In this document: piece after piece, positions 7,338 to 16,261 of the stretch
Layout: each line of letters opens with the position of its first letter
How positions within the stretch are numbered: position 1 is the first letter of the stretch
Source: CAZIHO01 sp964538875
Lineage (GTDB): Bacteria > Pseudomonadota > Gammaproteobacteria > Chromatiales > Chromatiaceae
Direction of reading: 5' to 3'
DNA: 32,267 nucleotides
NCBI GenBank assembly: GCA_964538875.1
Contig: CAZIHO010000026.1
Coordinates: forward strand, 1 to 32,267
Notes under the pieces: generated by a model
Told to the model about the DNA's origin: nothing
Databases searched by the model: none
What the model saw: the letters and a program-made list of their open reading frames with translations, nothing else
Translations under genes and position numbers: made by a program

Positions 7338-8461
7338 AGCACGCCCTATTTGGCGTCGCCTTGGCCACCACCCTGGCGGCCAGCGCCTGGCTGGCGCCAA
7401 TGCCGCCGGAGCCCCGTTTTGCCGCCAGGGAATATCACCCCGCGCCGGCCACCCGCCCGGAACCCCTGTTCGAGCGCCACCCGATCGACCCACCGCCAGG
7501 GACGCTCCAGGTGCACAGCGGCACCCTGGTGGAAGTGGCGGACGGGGGCCTGCTGGCGGCTTGGTTCGGGGGCAGCCGGGAAGGCGCCGCCGACGTGGCC
7601 ATCCAGGGTGCCCGCTGGGACCCGCGCCGGGGCTGGGGGGATCCCTTCGTGATCCTGGACCGCCAGGACTTGGAACGCCGGCTGGGCCGCACCCTGCGCA
7701 AGCTGGGCAATCCGGTACTCTGGCGCCACCCGGATGGGCGCATTTGGCTATGGGTGGTCACCAGTGGCCTCGGCGGTTGGTCCACCAGTTCCCTGGTCCT
7801 GTGCATCTCCCAGGATCAGGGTCGCACCTGGGGGCCACCCCGCCAGCTCGTCACCAGTCCGTTCCTAAACATCAGTACCCTAGCCCGGGGCCGGCCCCTG
7901 GACAGCGCGGACGGGGGTGTCCTGCTGCCGGTTTACCACGAGTTGGCCGGCAAGTTCGGGGAACTGCTGCGCCTGGACGCCCAGGGCCACATTCTGGCCA
8001 AATCCCGCATCAGCGCCGGTCGCGCCGCCATCCAGCCCAGCCTGGTAGCCAGCGGGCCAGACCAGGCCCGCGCCTTTCTACGCCGCACCGGCGCCGCACC
8101 GGCTCAGGTGCTGAGCAGCAACACCCAGGATGGCGGCCATAGCTGGTCGCCCCTGGCCGCCACCACCCTGCCCAACCCGGACGCTGCGGTGGCGGCGCTG
8201 GGGACTCCCGCCGGTCACTATTTATTGGTCTATAACGGCGCCCCGGACCAGCGCGGCCGCCTGGACCTGGCCCGTTCCCCTGATGGGGATCAGTGGCGCC
8301 ACCTATGGAGCCTGGAACAGGGCGACGCCCCCGACGATGAGTTTTCCTATCCATACCTGATCCGTTCCCAAGCCGGGGATTACCAGCTCATTTACACCTG
8401 GCAGCGCCGCCGCATGGTCCACATCCGCTTCAACGACGCCTGGCTGGAGCAACGGCCATGA
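7322..8461 (+). CDS. Exported sialidase-like BNR-repeat protein
   Basis: A 379-residue protein with an N-terminal signal or anchor segment (about 5-25) and a six-bladed sialidase/BNR_2-type propeller. Visible family features are HSGTLVEV, LLAAWFGGSREGAADVAI, Asp-box repeats (SQDQGRTWG and NTQDGGHSWS) and the late DEFSYPYLI...YTW element. Members are annotated as exo-alpha-sialidases, but many have unproven substrates. It overlaps the glycosyltransferase gene by 16 bases, with GGAG just before the ATG, and overlaps the next gene by four. It is therefore almost certainly translated together with them. A role in trimming or recognising the glycan made by the upstream transferase is inference. 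Confidence 0.82.
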   Translation: MGDALKHALFGVALATTLAASAWLAPMPPEPRFAAREYHPAPATRPEPLFERHPIDPPPGTLQVHSGTLVEVADGGLLAAWFGGSREGAADVAIQGARWDPRRGWGDPFVILDRQDLERRLGRTLRKLGNPVLWRHPDGRIWLWVVTSGLGGWSTSSLVLCISQDQGRTWGPPRQLVTSPFLNISTLARGRPLDSADGGVLLPVYHELAGKFGELLRLDAQGHILAKSRISAGRAAIQPSLVASGPDQARAFLRRTGAAPAQVLSSNTQDGGHSWSPLAATTLPNPDAAVAALGTPAGHYLLVYNGAPDQRGRLDLARSPDGDQWRHLWSLEQGDAPDDEFSYPYLIRSQAGDYQLIYTWQRRRMVHIRFNDAWLEQRP

Positions 8462-9039
8462 ACCCCGCGCCCTGGCTTTGGGCCCACTTGCAAACCGCCC
8501 TGCTGCTCGCCGCGCTGGCCGCTTGGCTGGCGCCACGCCTGGGTTGGCGGCGCGGCGGAGCGCTGCTGCTGTTGGCCTGGCTGCCCCTGGGACAACTGGA
8601 CCTGACCGCCCGGCTAGTCCCCTATACGGGCTTGCTCAGCCTACCGGGCCTCGCCCTGCTGGCCCAGGTCAGCCTGCGGCGTTGGTTCGGCTGGGAACTG
8701 CTGTCCGGCCAGGACCGGCGCGCCCTCTGGCTATCCCTGGCGCTGACTGCGGCCTTTCTCTACCCCTTGGCTCTGGGTCTGGGTCCTTGGGATCCCTATG
8801 GGTGGGGCTACGGCGGTCCCTGGCTAGCCCTGGCCCTGAGCCTGATGGCCGCCGGCCATTGGTGGATGGGACGGCACCGCCTGGCAGTGCTGCTGCTGGC
8901 AGTGATTTGGGCCTGGTTGCTCCGGCTGGGAGAATCGGACAACGCCTGGGATTACCTGATCGACGCCTGGGTGGCCATGGCCGCCCTGGTCCAACTGGGA
9001 TTAAGACGCACGCCCCATGCGGAACGGATGGGAGACTGA
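8458..9039 (+). CDS. Unknown polytopic membrane protein
   Basis: A 193-residue, very hydrophobic protein with about six predicted membrane helices, rich in Leu, Trp and Ala; I do not recognise a family. It starts in an ATGA overlap with the sialidase-like gene, with GGAG at 8446-8449, and is the last gene of the three-gene cluster. The coupling makes it a likely partner of the GT39 enzyme, for example in lipid-carrier supply or scaffolding, but nothing in its sequence shows a catalytic motif. The short cytosolic tail is basic and polar. Confidence 0.75.
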   Translation: MNPAPWLWAHLQTALLLAALAAWLAPRLGWRRGGALLLLAWLPLGQLDLTARLVPYTGLLSLPGLALLAQVSLRRWFGWELLSGQDRRALWLSLALTAAFLYPLALGLGPWDPYGWGYGGPWLALALSLMAAGHWWMGRHRLAVLLLAVIWAWLLRLGESDNAWDYLIDAWVAMAALVQLGLRRTPHAERMGD

Positions 9040-9076
9040 GCTAGATCAGCTAAGCATTCGGTCTTGACTGCGGCTG

Positions 9077-9106
9077 TTGAAGATCGAAATAAGACAGCGC
9101 TATGCT
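9077..9106 (+). promoter_or_regulatory. Candidate promoter of the YdcH-like gene
   Basis: TTGAAG (9077-9082) and TATGCT (9101-9106) are spaced by 18 bases, about 110 bases before the ATG at 9213. Confidence 0.4.
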
Positions 9107-9212
9107 ACCTGTACGCACACCCCGGCCCCTCCGGAGGAACGATCCCATCCCCGGCGGCCGGATTCGCGGATTTAGGCTGTTTCCTGAATTTTCATGTTCG
9201 GAGGACCAAACC

Positions 9213-9455
9213 ATGCTTGGAGAACACCACGACATTGATCACGAGTTTCCTGAGTATCACGGAACGATACTCAACCTGAGCAGCAAGGACCCCGAATTCG
9301 CCACTTTGATGCAATCCCACGACGACCTAGACAACCAGATCCGGGATTTGGAACTGCACGATCAGCCCGTTGCCGACCTCTACATGGAAGAACTGAAGAA
9401 GCAGCGTGCCCTACTCAAGGACAAGATCTACGAACGACTGCGCCACGCGAGCTAA
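9213..9455 (+). CDS. YdcH family (DUF465) small protein
   Basis: An 80-residue helical-hairpin protein. Family signs are HDDLDNQIRDLE near the middle and EELKKQRALLKDKIYERL at the end; the long paired helices are typical of DUF465/YdcH, SlyX-like in shape. The function of the family is not established. The start is the ATG at 9213, because GGAGGA sits seven bases upstream; an earlier in-frame ATG at 9102 has no such site. It stands alone, facing the small convergent gene at 9543-9797 across a strong hairpin. Confidence 0.85.
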   Translation: MLGEHHDIDHEFPEYHGTILNLSSKDPEFATLMQSHDDLDNQIRDLELHDQPVADLYMEELKKQRALLKDKIYERLRHAS

Positions 9456-9468
9456 CCACTTGCCCCCG

Positions 9469-9511
9469 GCGGCGTGGATGTCCTTCCAGCCTCATCCGGA
9501 CATCCCGCCGC
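9469..9511. terminator. Strong hairpin between two convergent genes
   Basis: GCGGCG-T-GGATGTCC (9469-9483) pairs with GGACATCC-CGCCGC (9498-9511): 14 base pairs with a single bulged T and a 14-base loop. It begins 14 bases after the YdcH stop and 32 bases before the convergent stop, so it can act on both transcripts. There is no T tract, so intrinsic termination is uncertain. Confidence 0.45.
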
Positions 9512-9542
9512 ACGGCACGGCCGAGGGTCGCCTAGCGGCCAT

Positions 9543-9797
9543 CTAGCGCTCCCCATCCCGGCCCGCCTTTCCCAACCCTGCGTTCACGAACCCAGTCATC
9601 ATCTTCTGAAACACGTCCATGGACGCGTTTGCCTGGCTAAAAAACGGCTTCATCAACTCCTGGGGGTCGTAAACGCCGGTATTCAGCCGTTCCTTGAACT
9701 TATCCAGTGATTCCTGATAGAAGGGCTGCAAATCCGGCAGACCCATCAGCCGGCGGAATTCCTCGGGCGTAATATCCATGTCGACCTTAATATTCAT
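9543..9797 (-). CDS. Small conserved-looking hypothetical protein (DUF6489-like)
   Basis: An 84-residue soluble protein. The N-terminal stretch, a beta strand (MNIKVDMDIT) followed by a helix with PEEFRRLMGLPDLQPF, resembles the small proteobacterial proteins annotated from memory as DUF6489; this assignment is tentative. The second half is amphipathic helix (QELMKPFFSQA, DVFQKMMTGFV), somewhat phasin-like. The ATG at 9797 has GGAG nine bases upstream. The function is unknown. It is transcribed divergently from the metallo-hydrolase gene across 125 bases. Confidence 0.72.
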   Translation of the reverse strand: MNIKVDMDITPEEFRRLMGLPDLQPFYQESLDKFKERLNTGVYDPQELMKPFFSQANASMDVFQKMMTGFVNAGLGKAGRDGER

Positions 9798-9922
9798 GGC
9801 GGCAATCTCCAGGGCTTGAGCCCATTGTTTAGGGTTTTTTGGACGGTCGGTTTCATTGTGAGATCATCGCGCCTATCCGGCCCTACCCCTAGCGGCCATT
9901 TCCGCCCGGAATTCGCGCCTCG

Positions 9923-10576
9923 ATGAATTATCACATTATCCCAGTTACCCCCTTCCAGCAAAACTGCACCCTGTTATGGGAGAAGGACGGCCAACAGGCC
10001 GCCATTCTCGATCCGGGCGGGGAAGCCAAGCGCATCCTAGCTCAACTGGAGCGCCTCAAACTGGAACCGGTCAAGATCCTGCTGACCCACGGACATCTGG
10101 ATCATGTGGGCGCCGCCGGGGATCTAGCCCATCAACTCGGGATTCCCATCGAGGGCCCCCACCGGGATGACCTGCCCTGGATTCAATCCCTGGACCAACA
10201 GAGCACCATGTTTGGCCAACCCAGGGTCACGGCCTTCACCCCCAACCGTTGGCTGGAGCCGGGCGAGCGGGTGACGCTGGGGGCCGAGGAGCTGGAAGTG
10301 TTGCATTGTCCCGGCCATACCCCGGGCCATCTGGTGTTCTTCCACCGGGCCAGCCGCCTGTTGTTGGTGGGGGATGTGCTCTTCCAGGGCTCCATCGGCC
10401 GCACGGATTTCCCCCTGGGCAATCACGAAGCCCTGCTCCAATCCATCCATGAACAGCTCTGGCCCCTGGGGGACGATGTACGCTTCATTCCGGGGCATGG
10501 CCCCATGTCCACCCTGGGTGCCGAACGCCGCACCAACCCCTTTGTCGGCGACCGTGCCTCCCGGGGCTGGGGATAA
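9923..10576 (+). CDS. Metallo-beta-lactamase-fold hydrolase (YcbL/glyoxalase II-like)
   Basis: A 217-residue, single-domain metallo-hydrolase. The metal-binding signature THGHLDH (His56, His58, Asp60, His61) is intact, followed by a His in CPGHTPG, an Asp in LVGDVLF and a late His in IPGHGP. The length and the element GSIGRTDFP match the YcbL type II glyoxalase-like subfamily, whose members hydrolyse S-lactoylglutathione weakly or act on other thioesters. It lacks the long C-terminal substrate domain of classical GloB. It is monocistronic or loosely linked to the DUF349 gene 59 bases downstream. Confidence 0.9.
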   Translation: MNYHIIPVTPFQQNCTLLWEKDGQQAAILDPGGEAKRILAQLERLKLEPVKILLTHGHLDHVGAAGDLAHQLGIPIEGPHRDDLPWIQSLDQQSTMFGQPRVTAFTPNRWLEPGERVTLGAEELEVLHCPGHTPGHLVFFHRASRLLLVGDVLFQGSIGRTDFPLGNHEALLQSIHEQLWPLGDDVRFIPGHGPMSTLGAERRTNPFVGDRASRGWG

Positions 10577-10635
10577 CGGCCCCCCATGGGCGGATTGGGT
10601 AAAATGAATCCACTCCCCCGACTATCGGTCAATCC

Positions 10636-13512
10636 ATGATTTTCAAACGCCTGTTTTCCGTCAAGTGGCGCAAGGATTCCGCCGCTCCCGCGCCCGTGCC
10701 CCCTGGCGACTTGTCCGGCGCCGACTCCGAGTTGACCGGCCGCCGTCTGGCCTGCAAGGAATCCCTGGACCTGGGACTGCTGGCCCGGCTGGCAGCGGAC
10801 GACCCGGACGCCACCATCCGCGATCTGGCCATGGCCCGGCTGCGCAAGCTCCTGTCCGGGCGGGAGCCAGAAAGCCCGCCCCTGACGGCGCGCCTGGCCC
10901 AATTCGGCCAGTTGGGCGACGACCGCATCGCCTGCTTTCTCGCCCTGCAAGGCAAGGAGCCGGAACTGCGCCGAACCGCCCTAGGCCGGGTGAATGACGC
11001 CGGTACCCTGGCGGAAGCGGCTTTCCAGGATCCGGCCGCCACGGTACGCCTGGCGGCGGTGGAACGGATCCAGGACAAGGTCACCCTGGAGAGGGTACTG
11101 CGTCAGATGGGTTCCAAGGACAAAAGCATCTACCGCCTGGCCAAGCAGAAGCTCAAGACCATCGCCGACCAAGAACAGGCGCCTTTGCGGCTGCGCGCCG
11201 AGCTGGAAGCCCTGTGTGTCAAGGTGGAACGCCTGGGCCGGCGTGGCACCTGGGTGCAGGACCAGGGCTTGTTGAACCTCATCGACAAACAATGGGACGG
11301 CGCTGGCGCCGCCCCCGCCGATCTGGCGGAACGTTTCCAACAGGCCCGCGCCAGCTTCCTGGCCGGTCTGGACGCCTACCAGGCGGAACACCAGGCCCGC
11401 GCCCGGGCCGCCCAGAACCAAGCGGAACTGCTGGAAACCAAGCAGGGCCTGATCTCGGAAACCCAACAACTGGCGGATGCCCCGGACGACAGGGAACCCA
11501 CCAGCCTGGAGCCCCAACTCAGCGCCCTGCGCGCCCGCTGGGAAGCCTTGGACCCTTTGCCGGAGGGCGACGAAGCCCTAGCCCGCCAGTTCCACCGCGC
11601 CGCCCAGGCGGTGGAGGACCGGTTGACCCGCTGGCGGACCCGGCACGAACAAGCGCGGCGCCTGGACCAGTTGCTGAGCCAAGGCGAGGAGTGGCTCCGT
11701 CATTCCGACGCCCTGGAGCAAAAAAACGTGCTGCGGACCCTGGAGCGGGGAGCGGACCTGGTCACCCAAGTCGGAGACCCGGACGCCGGGGAACGCTTCC
11801 GCGCCCTGCGTGAACATCTGCAAGCCCGGCTGGACAAGCAGGCCCAGCATGCGCGGCAAAAGCTGGATCATCTGGACCAGCGCCTGACAGAACTGGAGCA
11901 GGCCCTGGACGAAGGCGCCCTGCGCAAGGCCACCTCCCTGCACCAGAGCCTGCATGCGGACCTGACCCTGATCGGCGCCAGCACCGAAGAGCGGGGGCGC
12001 CTGACCCAGGCCGAACAACGGCTGCGCCACCTCACTCCGCGTCTACGGGATCTCCAGCACTGGCGCAAATGGGGCACCGATCAACACCGGGCCGAACTGT
12101 GCGACCAGATGGAAGCGCTAGTAGGGGCGGAACTGGCGCTGGACAGCCTGGCGGAACGGGTGCAGGACCTGCAACTCCAATGGAAGGGCCTGGACCAGGG
12201 CGGCTCGCCGGTGAACGAAAACCTTTGGCGGCGCTTCCATGAGGCAGCGGACCGGGCCTACGCCCGCTGCCGGCCGTTCCTGGAAGAACAGGCCCGGCAA
12301 CGGGAAGCCAATCGCCAAACACGGGAGGCCCTGTGCCAAGACCTGGAAGCCTTCCTGGACCAGGTGGACTGGGAACGCATGGACTGGAAGAAGGCCCTGC
12401 GCGCCGAGCGAGAGTTGCGGGACTACTGGCCCAACCTGGGGGAAGTGGAGCCGCGCCAGCGCCGGGGCCTGGAACGCCGCTTTCACGCCGCCCTCACCCG
12501 CCTGGGAGAACGGATCAACGGCGAACGGACCCGCAACCGGGCCCTCAAGCAGGATCTGGTGACCCGCGCCGAGGCCTTGGCCCAGGGCGGGGATCTGGAA
12601 CAGGCGATGCGGGAGATCCGTGCCCTGCAACAGGCCTGGCATACCAGCGTACCCTCCAAGCGCCACCAGGAAAACCAACTCTGGACCGCGTTCCGGGCCG
12701 CCTGTGACCGGGTGTTCGAGCGCCGCCGGGAACTACAGGATGCCCACCATCAGGAACAGGGTAGCCATGTAGCGCTCCGCCAAGCCCTCTGCGAGGAGCT
12801 GGAAGCCCTGGCACGGAACTCCGCCGCCGATGCGGAACGATTGGCAGCCGACGCCCAGCAACTCCAGGAGCGCTGGGAGCAGGGCCGGGACCTGGAACTC
12901 CCCCGGCAGGAGGCGGGACGCCTCCAGCGGCGCTGGCAAAATGCTTGGGCGAACCTGCAGGACGGCATTCGCCAGTCACGGGAAGGGGCCAAGCGCCGGG
13001 AACAGGACCTGCTACGGGAACGGGCGCGCCTCTGTCAAGAATTGGAGCTGGCCGCCGAATCCGGCACCGGGGTCGCGACCCAGGATTGGATCACCCGCTG
13101 GGACGCCCAGGAACCCCTGGCGGACGCCCAGGCCGCCCAGGCGATCAGAACCCGCTTCCAGGCCGCCCTGGACGCCCTGGCCGACCCGGCGGCGCTAACC
13201 GCTTGGCGGGCACGGCTAGCGGTCCAGGCGGAGCAGCGGCAGCGCCTCTGTTTGCATCTGGAGGTTCTGAACGGCGTCGAATCCCCGCCCGAGGTGGCCC
13301 AGGAACGCCTGTTGTTCCAGGTGGCACGCCTGCGGGAACGGCTCGGACAGGGCGAGGTGGATCCCCTGGACAACGCCCCGGCGGTGGAACAGGCCTGGTA
13401 TCTGTGTGGACCGGCCGCAGCGGATCAGACCGCGGCCCTGGAGGCCCGTTTTGAACGGGCCCGGGTACCGGGTGCCAGCCAACCCCACCCGGGCGATGGG
13501 AGTGACCCCTGA
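10636..13512 (+). CDS. Large DUF349-domain protein
   Basis: A 958-residue, almost fully helical, Arg/Glu/Gln/Leu-rich cytosolic protein. The first 180 residues look like HEAT-type repeats (LAADDPDATIRDLAMARL; AFQDPAATVRLAAVERI). The middle has coiled-coil character. DUF349-type units occur around 495-740, recognisable by LQWKGL...LWRRFHEAADRAYARC and by LQQAWHTS...LWTAFRAACDRVFERR. The function of DUF349 proteins is not established. It shares its TGA with the ATG of the next gene (ATGA), so the two are probably translated together. Composition matches the neighbours, so recent transfer is not suggested. Confidence 0.85.
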   Translation: MIFKRLFSVKWRKDSAAPAPVPPGDLSGADSELTGRRLACKESLDLGLLARLAADDPDATIRDLAMARLRKLLSGREPESPPLTARLAQFGQLGDDRIACFLALQGKEPELRRTALGRVNDAGTLAEAAFQDPAATVRLAAVERIQDKVTLERVLRQMGSKDKSIYRLAKQKLKTIADQEQAPLRLRAELEALCVKVERLGRRGTWVQDQGLLNLIDKQWDGAGAAPADLAERFQQARASFLAGLDAYQAEHQARARAAQNQAELLETKQGLISETQQLADAPDDREPTSLEPQLSALRARWEALDPLPEGDEALARQFHRAAQAVEDRLTRWRTRHEQARRLDQLLSQGEEWLRHSDALEQKNVLRTLERGADLVTQVGDPDAGERFRALREHLQARLDKQAQHARQKLDHLDQRLTELEQALDEGALRKATSLHQSLHADLTLIGASTEERGRLTQAEQRLRHLTPRLRDLQHWRKWGTDQHRAELCDQMEALVGAELALDSLAERVQDLQLQWKGLDQGGSPVNENLWRRFHEAADRAYARCRPFLEEQARQREANRQTREALCQDLEAFLDQVDWERMDWKKALRAERELRDYWPNLGEVEPRQRRGLERRFHAALTRLGERINGERTRNRALKQDLVTRAEALAQGGDLEQAMREIRALQQAWHTSVPSKRHQENQLWTAFRAACDRVFERRRELQDAHHQEQGSHVALRQALCEELEALARNSAADAERLAADAQQLQERWEQGRDLELPRQEAGRLQRRWQNAWANLQDGIRQSREGAKRREQDLLRERARLCQELELAAESGTGVATQDWITRWDAQEPLADAQAAQAIRTRFQAALDALADPAALTAWRARLAVQAEQRQRLCLHLEVLNGVESPPEVAQERLLFQVARLRERLGQGEVDPLDNAPAVEQAWYLCGPAAADQTAALEARFERARVPGASQPHPGDGSDP

Positions 13513-13937
13513 TGTCCCGCCGCTTCGACAGCCCGGCGGACGCGGAGGCGGCCTTTTACCAGGCGTTTCGGGACCTGGACCTGGTGGCCATGGAAGCGGT
13601 TTGGGACGACGAGTTGGAACCGCTCTGCATCCACCCGGCCGGCGTGATGATGCGCGGCAAGGCGTCCATCGTACAAAGCTGGGCGGAGATTTTTGGCCGC
13701 GCCCGTCCGCCGGTGATCGAGGTTCATTCCGGAGCCTTGACCACCACCGGCGATCTAGTCATTCATTTGGTGGAAGAACTCATCCGCCCCGGTGACCGGC
13801 CCAAGTGCGAGTCCACCCGGCTGCTGTCCACCAATATTTTCCGGCGCGGCCGGGATGGCTGGCGTTTGTTGGTCCATCACGCGTCCCTGCCCCTAGTGGA
13901 GGGGCGTTCCACACCCCACCAGCCCCTGTTGCACTAG
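13512..13937 (+). CDS. NTF2-like/SnoaL-fold protein
   Basis: A 141-residue single-domain protein of the NTF2-like superfamily (SnoaL_3/DUF4440 type). The pattern is typical: an N-terminal helix (DAEAAFYQAFRDLDLVAMEAVW), the loop with CIHPAG, GKASIVQSWAEIF, then a curved sheet ending in RDGWRLLVHHAS. Such proteins are small-ligand enzymes, accessory domains or dimerisation modules; no substrate is deducible. It starts one base before the DUF349 stop codon ends, so the pair is coupled. A physical or functional link between the two proteins is inference. Confidence 0.85.
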   Translation: MSRRFDSPADAEAAFYQAFRDLDLVAMEAVWDDELEPLCIHPAGVMMRGKASIVQSWAEIFGRARPPVIEVHSGALTTTGDLVIHLVEELIRPGDRPKCESTRLLSTNIFRRGRDGWRLLVHHASLPLVEGRSTPHQPLLH

Positions 13938-13968
13938 AATCCATCGAAGTAATTCGAGTCTAGTCCTG

Positions 13969-13999
13969 GCTGTTTTCAGCGAATCTTAGTCTTTTTTCT
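13969..13999 (+). terminator. Weak terminator-like element after the NTF2-like gene
   Basis: A short hairpin (GCTG-TTTT-CAGC, 13969-13980), extendable by ATTC/GAAT, lies 11 bases before a run of six T at 13992-13997. The stem is short and offset from the T run. The remaining sequence to 14210 shows no gene. Confidence 0.25.
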
Positions 14000-14210
14000 G
14001 ACCATCGAATTCAACCGCCCAGGCAGCCAGCCGGTTGGGCACCGACATTCGCCCTTGAACGGACGCCATGCCCATCAATCCTCCCATGCACCCGAACACC
14101 CTCCTTGACAGGAACCCTGGTCATGTCCCGAACTTGCATCGGCAGGCTGGCCTCTGGCCCATCCACCAGTTAGGGGCCGGCCACCGCGCCCCTGGCCACT
14201 GTTGGAACGG

Positions 14211-16094
14211 GTGACGGCGGTGGCGCGGGTAACGCCCGGCTTGGCCGGCGCCGGAGCCTTGGATGGGGACCCGCCGGCGATCTCCCACGAGACCCTACTG
14301 GACCTGGTACAGGAAGGCGTCTGGGCCACCGACCGGCAGCATCGCATCCGCTACGTCAACCGGGCCCTGGGCCTGATCGCCGGCGTACCCGCCGAGCGGA
14401 TACTGGGCCGGCAGGTGCTGGCGCAATTTCCGGCCGACCTGCTGGGCGACCTGGCCCCCCTGTACCTGGCCGCCCTGGACCACCTGGTCGCGGTCCCCTA
14501 CGAAACCCGGCTCCCGGCCCCCAGCGGGGGGCAACGCTGGCTGGCTGGAACCCTGACGCCCATCCTTGCGGAGGGCCGCTTCGCTGGCCTGGTGGCTACG
14601 GTGGTGGACCGGACCGCCGTCAAGCGGGACCAGCAGGCGTTGGCGGAGCGGGAAGCCTGGCTGGGCTTGGCCATGAGCGCTGGCCACGCGGGTGCCGGCG
14701 AATGGCAATTGGATTCCGGCCAGTTGCGCCTGAGTCCGGCGGGCTGCCAGATCCTGGGCTGGAGCGAGCCTACCGCCAGTCTCGCCGCCCTGTTCCGGCG
14801 GGTGGTGGCCAAGGATCGCAAGCGCCTGCGCCGAGAATGGCTGGCGCCCAGGGAGGACAGCGGTCATCGGGTGTTCGAGTTCCGCTTCCGGCGCCCGGAT
14901 CATGGGGCGACCCCCTGGTTGCGCGCCACCATTGGCTGCACGGGCACGGCGCCGGATCGTGCCATCGGCCTGATCCAGGACATCAGTGAACAACGCCGCG
15001 CTGAGGAACAGGGCTCCCGGCTGGCCGCCATCGTCAACTCGTCGGATGACGCCGTCGTCGGCATCAGCCTCGGGCACACCATCTCGGACTGGAACCCGGC
15101 GGCGGAACGGATCTTCGGCTATGGGGCGGCGGAAGCGGTGGGCCAACCGATCGCTTGCCTGGTACCGCCGGAGGAACTGGACCGGGTGGGAGAAATCCAG
15201 GCGGATATTTTTCACGGCCGCCGCATCGACCACTTTGAAACCCAGCGGCTGCACCGGGACGGGTCCCGGGTGGACGTGTCCATCAGCGCCTTTCCAGTGT
15301 TCGACCCCCGGGGCCAGGTCACCGGCGCCGCCGCCATCATGCGGGACATCCGCGCCCGCCAACGTCTGGCGGCGGCGCGGCTGGAAATCCACCAGCGCAT
15401 GGAGGAATTACAGCACCATCAGGTGGCCAGCCACACGTTGGCGGCCTTGGCCCATGAACTGGGCCAGCCCCTTAGTTCCATCGGCTTCTACGTGGCTCTG
15501 GCCCAGGACCTGCTCCCCAGGGGCGACGCCGCCGACCCCCTGGCCCAGGCCCTGTGGGGCGTGGCCGCCGAAGTGCAGCGGGCCGACGCGGTGGTGCGGG
15601 GCATGATTGCCCAGGTGTTGCGACCGCCGGCAGCCCGGGAACCGGTCGACCTGCACGCCCTGATTCGCACCTGCATTCAGAACCACCGGGCCGCCGGCCG
15701 CTTCCCCTACCCGGTGGAGGCGGACCTGCCCGGCGTTGCCCCGGTGGTGGTGCGGGCCAACCCCCAGTTTGCCGCCACCGTGCTGGACAATCTGCTCAAC
15801 AATGGCGCCGAGGCCATGCAGGGCGCTGGCTTAGCGGCGAAGGCGGGATGGCTACGCATCAGCACCCAGGTGGACGCCACCATGGCCCAGATCCGGGTTC
15901 AGGACCAGGGACCCGGCTTGACCCCGGAACTGGCGCAACAGGTGTTCGAGCCCTTCTTCACCACCAAGCCGGACGGTCTGGGTATGGGCTTGCCCATTAG
16001 TCGCACCCTGGCCCAATCCCAGGGCGGCCGGCTTTGGTGCCAGCCGGGACCACCGGGCGCCACTTTTATCCTGACCCTGCCTTTAGCAAAATGA
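14211..16094 (+). CDS. Three-PAS sensor histidine kinase (FixL/TodS-like)
   Basis: A cytosolic kinase of 627 residues with no membrane helix. PAS1 (about 25-135), PAS2 (about 145-260) and PAS3 (about 270-385, NPAAERIFGY) precede a dimerisation helix with the phospho-acceptor His415 in LAHELGQPLSS. This HExxQPL form is typical of FixL/TtrS-type kinases. The catalytic domain has an N box (LDNLLNNGAEAM), a G1 box (VQDQGPGL), an F box (FEPFFTTK) and a G2 box (GLGMGL). I start at the GTG at 14211, which has GGAAC close by; a TTG at 14202 is an alternative. The response regulator gene lies 167 bases downstream and is the obvious partner. No heme-binding PAS histidine can be assigned with confidence, so the signal is unknown. 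Confidence 0.9.
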   Translation: MTAVARVTPGLAGAGALDGDPPAISHETLLDLVQEGVWATDRQHRIRYVNRALGLIAGVPAERILGRQVLAQFPADLLGDLAPLYLAALDHLVAVPYETRLPAPSGGQRWLAGTLTPILAEGRFAGLVATVVDRTAVKRDQQALAEREAWLGLAMSAGHAGAGEWQLDSGQLRLSPAGCQILGWSEPTASLAALFRRVVAKDRKRLRREWLAPREDSGHRVFEFRFRRPDHGATPWLRATIGCTGTAPDRAIGLIQDISEQRRAEEQGSRLAAIVNSSDDAVVGISLGHTISDWNPAAERIFGYGAAEAVGQPIACLVPPEELDRVGEIQADIFHGRRIDHFETQRLHRDGSRVDVSISAFPVFDPRGQVTGAAAIMRDIRARQRLAAARLEIHQRMEELQHHQVASHTLAALAHELGQPLSSIGFYVALAQDLLPRGDAADPLAQALWGVAAEVQRADAVVRGMIAQVLRPPAAREPVDLHALIRTCIQNHRAAGRFPYPVEADLPGVAPVVVRANPQFAATVLDNLLNNGAEAMQGAGLAAKAGWLRISTQVDATMAQIRVQDQGPGLTPELAQQVFEPFFTTKPDGLGMGLPISRTLAQSQGGRLWCQPGPPGATFILTLPLAK

Positions 16095-16126
16095 CCTTGA
16101 ATTTACCTGCGAAGCACATGAAAATA

Positions 16127-16145
16127 ATGCTGCCGTAGGCAGTAT
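16127..16145. promoter_or_regulatory. Near-perfect palindrome between kinase and regulator genes
   Basis: ATGCTGCC-GTA-GGCAGTAT: 8-base arms with one G-T mismatch, followed by GGTTTTCCC. It may be an operator for the FixJ-like regulator on its own gene, or a weak terminator of the kinase mRNA. Confidence 0.35.
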
Positions 16146-16261
16146 GGTTTTCCCTAACGGATTCAGGTTGCGGGCCAGGGTGGCGCCCCTGGAGTCGCCA
16201 CCCCATGCCAGCCACCCCGGCATCCGGGTTGTTGTCCCTAGTCAGTCCTGCCCGAGCGTTC

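Noticed and set aside
15190..15250. Possible heme-binding histidine in PAS3 of the kinase (oxygen sensing as in FixL)
   Set aside because: The His in IDHFETQRLHRDG is common in ordinary PAS domains and is not at the FixL heme-ligand spacing, so oxygen sensing is not claimed.
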